NCBI GenBank assembly: GCA_001839685.1
Contig: MLAK01000740.1
Coordinates: 14,289 to 36,096, forward strand
Length of the DNA: 21,808 nucleotides
From: Tritrichomonas foetus
Taxonomy: Eukaryota > Parabasalia > Tritrichomonadida > Tritrichomonadidae
Reading direction: 5' to 3'
The position numbers and the translations under genes are program-made. Numbering within the stretch: position 1 is the first letter of the stretch; every line of letters starts with the position of its first letter. The notes beneath the pieces are model-generated. The model worked only from the letters and a program-made list of their open reading frames with translations. It made no database searches and was not told where the DNA came from. This document shows, one piece after another, positions 1 to 8,015 of the stretch.

Positions 1-2046
1 CGAAAACACCAAAATGATTCATTTAAGAACGAAGAAGAAGAATTGAATGAATATTCATATGATTATGATGACAATGGTAACAAGATTGGAAAACATCGAA
101 AACATCGAAAACATAAACGAGATATCTCCAATATTGAAGAAGAAGAATTGAATGAATATTCATATGATTATGATGACAATGGTAACAAGATTGGTAAACA
201 TCTCAAAGAAATTCCAAAATCAGACAACCCAAAGGAAGAAGCACCACCTCAACTCAAAATTGTAATTAATAAAGGGAGACCACCAACAATTTTACCAAGA
301 CAATCAAAACAAGGTCCCAAGAAAGATTTCAATTCTCCAAAATCCGGAAAATCCGAAAAAACACCATCTAAAGGTTCAAAAACACGGAAAATGCGAAACT
401 CTTTGAATTTATCTGCCCCAATTTCATCATCAAACAAAAATTTATTATCTGAAAAACCTAACCAACTTAAAAAGCGCCACTCAATATCTATGAAGATGAA
501 AATCCTTCCTCGAACACCACCAGGTGCCAAAATTAAAAGAATTTCTTCAAGTAACTTCAGTTCTGAAGATCAATCTAATGTTCCATCGCCAACACCATTA
601 AATTATAATAATCGAAATCTTTATTCATCATATGATGATTTTGATGACTGTTCATCATCAAATTCATCTTTCTCTTTCGTTATACCAAATCATATTAGAA
701 AGAGACTATCATTATCACCCATTAGAAATAATCCATCTCTTGAAGATCGAGTAAATATGCCTATCGAGAAGAGAATTGGAAAAATGTTATCTTTTTATCA
801 ATGCGGCGGTGGTTCATTTGAAACCATATTTAAAAAGATGGAAGAAGACGATAAAAAGGAACTTAGAAATCTTGCTGAAGTTCAAACACATCAAAAACGA
901 AAGTGGATTAAATCAATTTGGGAACTTTATGACCCACATTTCAATGAAGCCGCCTTTTTCGAAACGTTAAATGCAATTTCAAATGATAATGGATCAATTT
1001 TAAATGGGCTTTTAAAGTCTGCTCATAGTACATTATTGTCATTTGTAAAATATGATGGAATGGCTTTTACATCAAATCTTCACACTGTTATTGTTGGCCC
1101 CCGTTTTTCAGGGAAAACTACTTTTCTTCGTTCAGTGTTTTTGGACACTCTTGTTTTCCTTGTTAATACTGGAAGTTTTAAATCAACTTTTGTAATTCCT
1201 TTTGATTCACGAGCCAATCCAAATTGGATGGATTCTATTGAAAATATTTATTTGTTTATTTCTTCTATTGTTATTGATTCTCTTATTGTTCAAAGAGTAG
1301 ATCTTGAACTCTTTCGACACTCACTTCCAAATTCATTCAAAAATTTGTTGACTGTAAATGAGGTTAAAAAGTTACCTAAACCAATTTCTGCACAAGATTA
1401 TTTAAGAAGACCAATGAATGCTGTTGATAACCTTCTTAAAAACTTATTCGCTCTTTATCATAGTAACGAAAAAGCTCAATTTTTGAAAGAAGTTTGTAAT
1501 TTACCTTCAACAATTGGATCAATTTTTGAATTTGATTCATCTTTAATCATATTTGATCATTTAGATCTTTGCAATGTAAAAATTAATGACGTTTCTTTCT
1601 TACCTCTTCTAGTTGATTCTATTTCACGGAACCAATTTTTGGTAAGTGTTGAAGACACATATGAATTTGAAAAAATTATCTCAGTAAACAAAGATAATTG
1701 GTGGAGATTCCAAAAAGTGAGTGTAACTGATACGTGCGCATCACAATACAGTGATACTGAAATTGAAGTTGTGTTTGAAGAAGGTCCAACAAATTCAAAC
1801 AATATTCACATCACAGCAGATTCATGTGGTGGTTGCCCAACTTTTGTAAGTAGATTTGATAGTATTGTGAAAGGATTTCATAAACTAAATCAAATCACAT
1901 CGCCTATTAAACATAATGAAAAAGCAGTTACTTTAACTGCAAAAATTGGTACTCTGATTGATTTACTTACTTCATTTTTCGATCAGCAAGGAAACAAAGA
2001 AGAAATTCCTCAAATCAAGACTGTGTTTATTAGTGAAGAAAAATAG
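1..2046 (+). CDS. P-loop NTPase of unknown family, N-terminally repetitive, 5' partial
   Basis: The frame ending at TAG 2044-2046 is open back to base 1 with no ATG before the repeats, so the true start lies outside the window (the codon at 43 is TTG inside a repeat). The first ~270 visible residues are low-complexity: acidic/Asn/Tyr tandem repeats, then a Ser/Lys/Pro-rich basic stretch, probably disordered. A globular region follows, with a Walker A motif GPRFSGKT at 1096-1119 and a likely Walker B (LIIFDHLD, Asp codon 1555-1557). The ~150 residues between them are long for a simple GTPase and fit an AAA/ORC/STAND-like ATPase fold. I do not recognise the family; ORC4-like is possible but the sensor and arginine-finger motifs cannot be assigned. 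The C-terminal ~160 residues have no known motif. Nucleotide binding is well supported by motif; function is unknown. Confidence 0.75.
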   Translation, partial: RKHQNDSFKNEEEELNEYSYDYDDNGNKIGKHRKHRKHKRDISNIEEEELNEYSYDYDDNGNKIGKHLKEIPKSDNPKEEAPPQLKIVINKGRPPTILPRQSKQGPKKDFNSPKSGKSEKTPSKGSKTRKMRNSLNLSAPISSSNKNLLSEKPNQLKKRHSISMKMKILPRTPPGAKIKRISSSNFSSEDQSNVPSPTPLNYNNRNLYSSYDDFDDCSSSNSSFSFVIPNHIRKRLSLSPIRNNPSLEDRVNMPIEKRIGKMLSFYQCGGGSFETIFKKMEEDDKKELRNLAEVQTHQKRKWIKSIWELYDPHFNEAAFFETLNAISNDNGSILNGLLKSAHSTLLSFVKYDGMAFTSNLHTVIVGPRFSGKTTFLRSVFLDTLVFLVNTGSFKSTFVIPFDSRANPNWMDSIENIYLFISSIVIDSLIVQRVDLELFRHSLPNSFKNLLTVNEVKKLPKPISAQDYLRRPMNAVDNLLKNLFALYHSNEKAQFLKEVCNLPSTIGSIFEFDSSLIIFDHLDLCNVKINDVSFLPLLVDSISRNQFLVSVEDTYEFEKIISVNKDNWWRFQKVSVTDTCASQYSDTEIEVVFEEGPTNSNNIHITADSCGGCPTFVSRFDSIVKGFHKLNQITSPIKHNEKAVTLTAKIGTLIDLLTSFFDQQGNKEEIPQIKTVFISEEK
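31..201 (+). repeat. 105-bp tandem repeat, coding
   Basis: Bases 31-96 recur at 136-201 with one mismatch (GGA versus GGT), a period of 105 bp or 35 codons. The repeated peptide core is EEEELNEYSYDYDDNGNKIG. Between the copies is a shorter 9-bp repeat, CGAAAACAT, encoding RKH units (about 97-114). The first bases of the window (CGAAAACACC) resemble the end of this unit, so more copies probably lie upstream. The near-identity at synonymous sites points to recent duplication. Confidence 0.9.
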
Positions 2047-2153
2047 GAACATAATTGACTGTATCATTCATTATGCGTATTATAACTAATTGTTTATTTT
2101 TATAGATTAAATGTTCTGTTCGGATAAAGTTACTTTCTCTTGTTTTTTATATA

Positions 2154-2191
2154 CAGTCAAACTACCTTATTTTCACCTCGTTTGTCAGATT
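2154..2191 (+). repeat. left terminal inverted repeat of the transposon
   Basis: 38 bp starting CAGTCAAACT and ending GTTTGTCAGATT. It is the reverse complement of 5018-5055 with one mismatch at the eleventh base. It is the end distal to the transposase start. Confidence 0.92.
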
Positions 2192-3047
2192 TCATTCAAA
2201 TTTTTGTGAGAAAAACGTTTATTAAAACTTTTTCTAACTTTTTTTCATTCAAAATTTGTGCTTTTAGACTCATAGAGTCTTCAAGAAATATTATAAAGTA
2301 AAAATTTACATTTGTTTATCGAATTGAATCTTTATGACAACCAATAAAACAATAATTAATTTTTGGAAAAATTACATCATTATTTAATGAGGGGTTTCCC
2401 AATCAATGATTGAAAATAATTAACATCGACTTTAACATCATAACAACCATCATGCTGAGCAAATAAATATTAATATGAAATTCACAAATGTGATGTTTTA
2501 ACCTGAAAATGTCATTTCTTAATTCATTACAACTTTTCTCGCCTTGCTTATTCGAGTATGAAAATAAGCAAAATTTATTGAATACCGTTTGAAGTTTTTC
2601 AAGACATAAAAAAAATCAAAAAAATAATTTTCGAAATTTTATGTGATTTTGAAAATTTCAAAAAAGACTTCAATTTTTATATTATAATAACAATTCATGA
2701 TACTAAATATTAATTTATTGTTGATTTATTATAAATCTCATCAGATAGGAAAAAACGTAAATATGACTCTTGAATACAAATTATTAAACGTTCATCATTA
2801 TCCACAAAATTGAAAGAAATTAATTAGATATTTTTAGTCAATAAACTTTTTGAATGCAATTTCTATTCAAATAAGATTTTGACTGTATTCAATTTTATTT
2901 TAAAAGTTGGAGTCTTTTGATTTTTTTTTTTTTTTTTCTCCCTTGAATTTCTTTTCGTTTTAAAAGTTTTTAAAGATAATAAATCAATGCATCATGAAAA
3001 TAATTATAATAAGTTATAATAAATAATGGTTGATAAGTTTTTTTAAT
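2192..3047. other. AT-rich non-coding part of the transposon, downstream of its gene
   Basis: No coding sequence is recognisable on either strand. It contains a 17-base T run (2921-2937), a perfect 9-bp stem with a 10-nt loop (TTGCTTATT 2544-2552 / AATAAGCAA 2563-2571), and a 6-bp stem with a 3-nt loop (AGACTC/GAGTCT, 2266-2280). Near 2878-2887 a TTTGACTGTAT string matches the outermost right terminus of the element. This stretch contains the 3' untranslated region of the transposase. Confidence 0.6.
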
Positions 3048-4934
3048 TTAATTATACTTTTTAATAAATTTTTTCCATTGAATAGTGAAACAATCATCTT
3101 CCAATTCATTAGTTGCTTCATCTAATTCATACTGGAATTTAATATCACAGTCATCAAAAATATAATGACAGTTTTCTTCTTCGTAATTTTCTTCTTCTTC
3201 ATCAAAAAATGAAATGTTGAACTCTTTCAGGTAACTTTGAAGATTTGGTATTTTTTCCCAGGATTTCTTGATTGTAATTTGCGGAATTTCATTCCAAGCT
3301 TCAATGAAAAGCTTACAAGCATCATTATATTCTATTCTATTATTTTTTTTCCAATAAATTCGAAATTTTTTTCGTAAAATAGCCTTCAAAATTCCATATA
3401 CAGCAATGTCCAAAGGCTGATAAATATGAGTGCCATTTCCAGGTACGAATATTAATACAATATTCATACTTTTAGCTTTGTTCATAACTTTTTCTGTTCG
3501 ATGAGCCTTATAAACATCAAGAACAAGGCAAAATGGGGGATGAATCATTTCACTTAAAAAGTCTAAAAACTCTAACATGATATCCTCAGTGACCCAACCA
3601 TTAAGCGAATGGTTGTGAAAGTAAACCAAACCTTCATCATGTAATTTTAGATTTTTATTTTCTGCTCTTTGAGTTTNTTCTGAATCAATAATCCCTATGC
3701 TTGTGAAACTTTGTTTTTGTGTTGGAATATTGACAGAATGTGATTTTCCTTTAATTGAAAGCATACGAAATGGTTCATTAACATAGTTTACACAAGTTTC
3801 ATCTATATTGATAATTTTATTGGTTGGAAATTGATGGAAAGCTTCAACTAAACTAATAACATAGTTCTGCGAATAAATTTCATCAATAATTCCTTCTTTA
3901 CTTGTTTTAGTCTTGGTGAAACAGAAATTGTATCTTTGTAAAAAGCTATGAATCCATTTATAAGAACCATGAAATCGGATTTCAATGAGTGAATCAACTT
4001 CCTGATCACTCATTGAATCTATCAAATCTTTTAATTGCTTTTTTTCTTCTTCTGTTGTCAAATTCAATGATTTAATTTTCTCAAGATACAATCGATCTCT
4101 TTCTGTTTTTAAAAAGTGGGTCATTGCTATGTCTTTGATATCGTCGATATCTAAACAACAATCCATTTTTTCCACAATACTTTTGAAGATCTGTTGTTCA
4201 TCTGCATTTGAAAATATTCGATGTCTTCCTCCCTTTTTATTAATCAAAAAACTGGCTATCGTTTTTTTCTTCGACAAAATTTGGTAGCGCCATGATTTTA
4301 ATGTATTAATGTTAATGAGAGTTTCATTACTAATCTTTTGAAGTTCCCCATACTCCAATTTTTCTTTAGACGAAAGTTTTTGCAAAATCTTTTTGCCTTC
4401 CAAAAAGTTAAAATTTAGTGTTGATTTGATAAAATTATTTTTTTTTAGGTTTAGTGTATATTTTTTTGGTTTATTTTTGACATTAAATGGAATGTTTAAT
4501 ACGGCAATTCTATTAATTGGCTTCTTTACTTCACTGATTAGGTTTATATTCAAATTAATATTTTCATTAGAATTATTAATCGATACGTCATTAAAATTAT
4601 TAATATGTTTGTCAATAGATTCGTGGTTAGATTTATTAATAGAGTTGTCAACAGAGTTGTCAGCAGAATTGTCAACAGAATTGTCAAAATTATCTGTGAT
4701 ATTTCTTACTTCTGGAAGTATTAGTTTGGCTTGTCGCGTATTAGCCTTAGTAAATTGTGATGCAACAGTTTGGCAAGCAACATCATTCGTTGGGTTTGAT
4801 AATAATTTACGAAAATTATTGATGCGTTTTCGTCGAGGTTTGGATGGACATTGTGGGTTAAAGTATGGTATGATATTATTTTTTTCTGGTTGAACTAATT
4901 CGGTGAATGAGAAAAGTCGACTAAGAAAACTCAT
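3048..4934 (-). CDS. transposase, CENP-B/pogo-like with DDE_1-type catalytic core
   Basis: 628 codons, ATG 4934-4932, TAA stop. The N-terminal ~180 residues are low-complexity, including DNS/DNA repeats at residues 84-98. Residues ~190-245 look like a helix-turn-helix followed by a GGRHRIFS hinge. SYKWIHSFLQRYNF (residues 324-337) resembles the second helix-turn-helix of CENP-B/Tigger DNA-binding domains. The catalytic core shows INID (Asp378), LVLDVYKAH (Asp473) and YQPLD (Asp509). These fit the Asp triad of the pogo/jerky branch, with 35 residues between the second and third. It should bind the terminal repeats and catalyse cut-and-paste transposition in the nucleus. Codon 420 is NAA because base 3677 is undetermined: it is Lys, Gln, Glu or a TAA stop, so intactness is unproven. 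The acidic C-terminus is unremarkable. Confidence 0.9.
   Translation of the reverse strand: MSFLSRLFSFTELVQPEKNNIIPYFNPQCPSKPRRKRINNFRKLLSNPTNDVACQTVASQFTKANTRQAKLILPEVRNITDNFDNSVDNSADNSVDNSINKSNHESIDKHINNFNDVSINNSNENINLNINLISEVKKPINRIAVLNIPFNVKNKPKKYTLNLKKNNFIKSTLNFNFLEGKKILQKLSSKEKLEYGELQKISNETLININTLKSWRYQILSKKKTIASFLINKKGGRHRIFSNADEQQIFKSIVEKMDCCLDIDDIKDIAMTHFLKTERDRLYLEKIKSLNLTTEEEKKQLKDLIDSMSDQEVDSLIEIRFHGSYKWIHSFLQRYNFCFTKTKTSKEGIIDEIYSQNYVISLVEAFHQFPTNKIINIDETCVNYVNEPFRMLSIKGKSHSVNIPTQKQSFTSIGIIDSEXTQRAENKNLKLHDEGLVYFHNHSLNGWVTEDIMLEFLDFLSEMIHPPFCLVLDVYKAHRTEKVMNKAKSMNIVLIFVPGNGTHIYQPLDIAVYGILKAILRKKFRIYWKKNNRIEYNDACKLFIEAWNEIPQITIKKSWEKIPNLQSYLKEFNISFFDEEEENYEEENCHYIFDDCDIKFQYELDEATNELEDDCFTIQWKKFIKKYN
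4645..4692 (-). repeat. four 12-bp tandem units inside the transposase gene
   Basis: Four units based on TTGTCAACAGAA (plus strand) encode the Asp-Asn-Ser-Val/Ala repeats at residues ~84-98 of the transposase. This is likely a disordered, slippage-generated segment without catalytic role. Confidence 0.8.
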
Positions 4935-4935
4935 T

Positions 4936-4940
4936 TATGA
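4936..4940 (-). promoter_or_regulatory. candidate initiator (TCATA) of the transposase gene
   Basis: On the minus strand, TCATA matches the trichomonad initiator TCA(+1)Py(T/A), with the +1 A at 4938, 4 nt from the ATG. The match is only 5 bp in AT-rich DNA, so it is weak alone. Position is the main support. Confidence 0.3.
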
Positions 4941-5017
4941 TAGAAATTTTTTATGACCATAAATTTTCAATGATGGGCAAAATTTGACCTTTAATAATGT
5001 CAGATTTGACATATACG

Positions 5018-5055
5018 AATCTGACAAACGAGGTGAAAATAAGGAAGTTTGACTG
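5018..5055 (-). repeat. right terminal inverted repeat of the transposon
   Basis: Mate of 2154-2191. It lies about 80 bp upstream of the transposase ATG, so it probably lies within or next to the transposase promoter. The inner end, AATCTGAC (5018-5025), also pairs with GTCAGATT at 4999-5006, forming an extra sub-terminal palindrome. Confidence 0.92.
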
Positions 5056-5582
5056 TATATATAGTTTTGCTATGAACAGTTTTTATCCCCTTAGTGTTAT
5101 TTCAATCAATTTCTATTCATAAAGTTTTTTCCCCAAGGTGATCTTAACCAAAACCTTAGATCATTAGTTAATTTAATTCCTAAAACAAAGCTGTTTCATG
5201 CATCATGAGTCATCCATGAAAAAGGAAATTGTGTTACATGTCGCTTAAAATGATTATGCTTTGGTTTTCCTAACTTTTGAATCATTTCAAGAGTCTTTGA
5301 AATTTGAAATTTGAATAGCTAAACGTATTAAAAGTATCCTAAATGACTTTCCAAATTCAAAAATGCTACAACAATTGATATGCATTATATTTGACTATGT
5401 TATTGATAACTTTCGAGTATAATTGAAAATGTCTCATCTAAATCACACTTCTGAACAAAAATAGTCTAAAAATCATTTTACCGAGTGAGAAACTCCCTTA
5501 TTTCTCCAACTTCTGCTGATGACTTCACTTTTTGAATATCAATGATTTTGAATGAACGATAGAAAATTGTTGACAAAAGGAT
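5056..5582. other. intergenic region upstream of the Pin1-CstF-77 gene
   Basis: No gene is recognisable on either strand. A short minus-strand frame (5478-5663) overlaps the next gene antisense and has no features. AACGAT at about 5554-5559, some 25 nt before the ATG, resembles the Myb-type recognition core described in trichomonad promoters. Whether the transposon insertion displaced upstream promoter elements cannot be judged from the sequence. Confidence 0.5.
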
Positions 5583-8015
5583 ATGTATTCGCTCCCACCG
5601 AATTGGAGCATCAAGAAACCAAACAACTCCAAAAACAACCGTTTTTATTATTACGATATCCAAAGAAACGTTTCTCAGTGGCTACGTCCATTTCCGCCTC
5701 CCGGATATGAAGGCCCATGGCCATTATACATCCATTGCGCCCACATTCTGATCAAGCATAAAAATGTTCGTAATCCTCGAACCCATAATAAGCAAAAACC
5801 ACAAGGAACTGTCAATTTGACTCGCGAGCAAGCTCTCAAAAAAATCCGAGATTTATCAAACGAAATTAAAAAAGGAAATCGAACTTTTGAAACTGTCGCT
5901 TCAAAGGAATCAGATTGCGCTTCTTATTCACGGATGGGAGACCTTCGATGGTGCGCCACAAATCAACTCGATCCGGCATTCGTGGCCCGTGCCAGAACTT
6001 TGCAGGTTGATGAAATTTCTGACCCAGTTGAGTCCACATCAGGCTGGCACATCATCAAACGCCTCGACGGAGTTTCTGGAAGTAGCCAGGCATTAATTTT
6101 TCCGCCAGAAGTTGAGCTTGAATTTTTTGTGCCCCGCAAAAAGGACAGCCCAAATGCTGATAAAATGTTTAACAACATAAAAGCAAAAGCGCCTGAATTG
6201 TATAACTTACTATACTTGGTTGAAACTCAGCCAACCGTTTTAAAGTACTGGAAAGATCTGATTTTGTTGTATTGTTCGGCCATGCTCGAATTTACAATTG
6301 GTCATGAAATTTATCTTCGTGGGATGCTGTATTTCTTTCCAGGCGAATACGAGGCACTTTCATTTGCTTGTCAGATTCTTAACCGCTACAACAATCGTCA
6401 ACTGAAAAAGGAAATTCTTGAGACTGCACTTTCATACACATGGAATCCTAAATTCTGGATGCTATGGATTGGCGAAGCGAAACATGACAACATTCCGATA
6501 ACCGATGTTGAGTTAAGAACTCGAATGATGAATAATGTTGGATTTACTGTCAACACTGCTCAATATTGGCTTCAATATATCAGCATTTTACAAGATGGTG
6601 GTTTCGACAAGAATCATGTCCTAACCGAACTAAAAAAGGCACTTGATATTGGATTAGAAAATAATGGAAAATTGATTGATAAATTAAAAGAACTCGAACC
6701 AGAATCAGTTGAATATTATATCGCAAGACAGGAAGAACTCCGACCAATTGTTGAACGAAGAAAGAAAATAATCAGTGAAGTATTGAGTATTAGTGATGAT
6801 AAAGCCAAAAGATTAAAACAGGATTATTCTAACCTTTCTGGTGAAGATGATTTAAGACAAAACATGCTTCGAAATTTCCTTGATCTTGAAAAAACAAATG
6901 ATGCGAAATATTCACATGATTTATTTGTTCAAGCTATGGATTACAGTTACAGACTTGCAATTGGCGTTTTATGGTGGCAACCATCTATTTGGTTAGAATA
7001 TTGGCGTTTTCTAGCAAAAGAGAAACAAGAAAAGAAAGCCGAAGAAATTCTTGCAATCGGTAGAAAAGCGGTCGGTGATACTCCTTTGTTTGAATTACGA
7101 CGTGCTCAGCATTTTATTAATCTTGGTGAATATGAAAAAGCAAAAGAAATCTACACAAAACTTTTAAAGAGACCAGATCCACTTCAAACATCAGCACTCA
7201 CTCTTCTTTTTAAAGCAACTGCTGATTTGAAAGGGGAACCTGAAGCGATTGAAATTATTCAACAAAACATGCAACTTGCTCGCCCTCAATTCTTCATAAA
7301 TGCTGCAAAGTTCTGCCAAAACAGTGAAATCGCTTGGAGCATCTTCCAAATGGGTGTTGATCGTTATCCACATGTTAATTCAATGATTATTGCTGCCGCT
7401 GAGTTCCTTGAACAACATAGAGATGTAAGAAACACTCGTCTGCTTTTCCAACAAAGCTTAGCTGAAAAAAAGGAACAGCTTCAATTTGAAATTAAAAAGA
7501 GACTCTTTCAATTCGAACTTGACCATATTGCACCACTTGATCATTTAAATGAAACACAAAAAGTGTTCAAATCAACAACAGTTGATCCTTCAATTTTATA
7601 TATGCATAGATTTAAATTTATGGATCTTTATCCTTTGGATCCTGATGAATTGAGGGTTTGGGGACATCTTGCAAATAATGGTTCAATTGACTTAGTCGAA
7701 AATGCTTCAACAGATTCTCTTTATCTAACAAACACACCACCATATGGATGCCCACCTGATGCATTAAAGAGAAACGATAAATGGAATGACACAATTAGCA
7801 CAAATAGAAGAAAAGCAACAACACAAGACAATGTTAGTGGCCAGCCTGGTCAAAAGAGGATTCCACGAGAAGTTCATCATCTTTTGAAGGAAATCAGTGA
7901 ATTTAAGATTCACATGGCGCCATACAATGTCGACATTGTCATTCAACGTGTAAACAACGCGGAAATTAAGGATTATAGACAGATGCCACAGTTCCAGGCT
8001 ATGCCACCATATTAA
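5583..8015 (+). CDS. fusion of Pin1-type WW/parvulin isomerase with CstF-77/Rna14
   Basis: 810 codons in one frame. Residues 4-37 are a WW domain (LPPNW, central FYYYD, second Trp in SQWLRP). Residues 50-162 are a parvulin prolyl isomerase of Pin1 type. It retains His54, Cys112 (SDCAS) and His156 (GWHII), equivalents of Pin1 His59, Cys113 and His157. Of the phosphate-binding basics, Lys58 and Arg63 are kept, but the third position is Asn64. After a ~30-residue linker, residues ~190-660 carry HAT/TPR-like helical repeats. FKFMDLYPLDPDEL (677-690) then matches a conserved CstF-77 signature, and 760-795 resembles the C-terminal CstF-77/Rna14 segment that contacts partner subunits. Known roles: CstF-77 scaffolds the mRNA cleavage/polyadenylation machinery; Pin1/Ess1 isomerises phospho-Ser/Thr-Pro and influences Pol II termination and 3'-end formation. 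A nuclear 3'-end-processing subunit with built-in isomerase activity is inferred. The gene converges on glycogen phosphorylase, 217 bp away. Confidence 0.88.
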   Translation: MYSLPPNWSIKKPNNSKNNRFYYYDIQRNVSQWLRPFPPPGYEGPWPLYIHCAHILIKHKNVRNPRTHNKQKPQGTVNLTREQALKKIRDLSNEIKKGNRTFETVASKESDCASYSRMGDLRWCATNQLDPAFVARARTLQVDEISDPVESTSGWHIIKRLDGVSGSSQALIFPPEVELEFFVPRKKDSPNADKMFNNIKAKAPELYNLLYLVETQPTVLKYWKDLILLYCSAMLEFTIGHEIYLRGMLYFFPGEYEALSFACQILNRYNNRQLKKEILETALSYTWNPKFWMLWIGEAKHDNIPITDVELRTRMMNNVGFTVNTAQYWLQYISILQDGGFDKNHVLTELKKALDIGLENNGKLIDKLKELEPESVEYYIARQEELRPIVERRKKIISEVLSISDDKAKRLKQDYSNLSGEDDLRQNMLRNFLDLEKTNDAKYSHDLFVQAMDYSYRLAIGVLWWQPSIWLEYWRFLAKEKQEKKAEEILAIGRKAVGDTPLFELRRAQHFINLGEYEKAKEIYTKLLKRPDPLQTSALTLLFKATADLKGEPEAIEIIQQNMQLARPQFFINAAKFCQNSEIAWSIFQMGVDRYPHVNSMIIAAAEFLEQHRDVRNTRLLFQQSLAEKKEQLQFEIKKRLFQFELDHIAPLDHLNETQKVFKSTTVDPSILYMHRFKFMDLYPLDPDELRVWGHLANNGSIDLVENASTDSLYLTNTPPYGCPPDALKRNDKWNDTISTNRRKATTQDNVSGQPGQKRIPREVHHLLKEISEFKIHMAPYNVDIVIQRVNNAEIKDYRQMPQFQAMPPY

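Larger units (their letters stand above)
2154..5055 (-). mobile_element. pogo/Tigger-type DNA transposon with TIRs and TA duplication
   Basis: The element is bounded by 38-bp terminal inverted repeats (2154-2191 and 5018-5055) that differ at one base and begin CAGTCAAACT. TA lies immediately outside each end (2152-2153 and 5056-5057), as expected for Tc1/mariner/pogo target duplication. The flanking TATATA tracts make the exact duplication length ambiguous. It is 2,902 bp and carries one gene, a CENP-B-like/DDE transposase on the minus strand. Only 83 bp separate that gene's start from the right repeat, while 856 bp of AT-rich non-coding DNA lie between its stop and the left repeat. Near-identical ends and a long open frame suggest a young, possibly active copy. 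It sits between the P-loop gene and the Pin1-CstF-77 gene and disrupts neither coding region. Confidence 0.9.

Noticed and set aside
43..45. Start of the P-loop gene at base 43
   Set aside because: The codon is TTG within a repeated LNEYSYD unit, and the frame is open to base 1. The gene is 5' truncated by the window.
4393..4893. 166-codon plus-strand frame rich in Leu, Phe and Ser, looking like a membrane protein
   Set aside because: It is antisense to the transposase low-complexity N-terminus. Its hydrophobicity comes from the complement of Asn/Lys codons.
5583..6090. Pin1 segment as a recent lateral acquisition because of higher G+C
   Set aside because: The same 5' G+C enrichment is seen in the neighbouring phosphorylase and CK1 genes, so composition gives no support for transfer.
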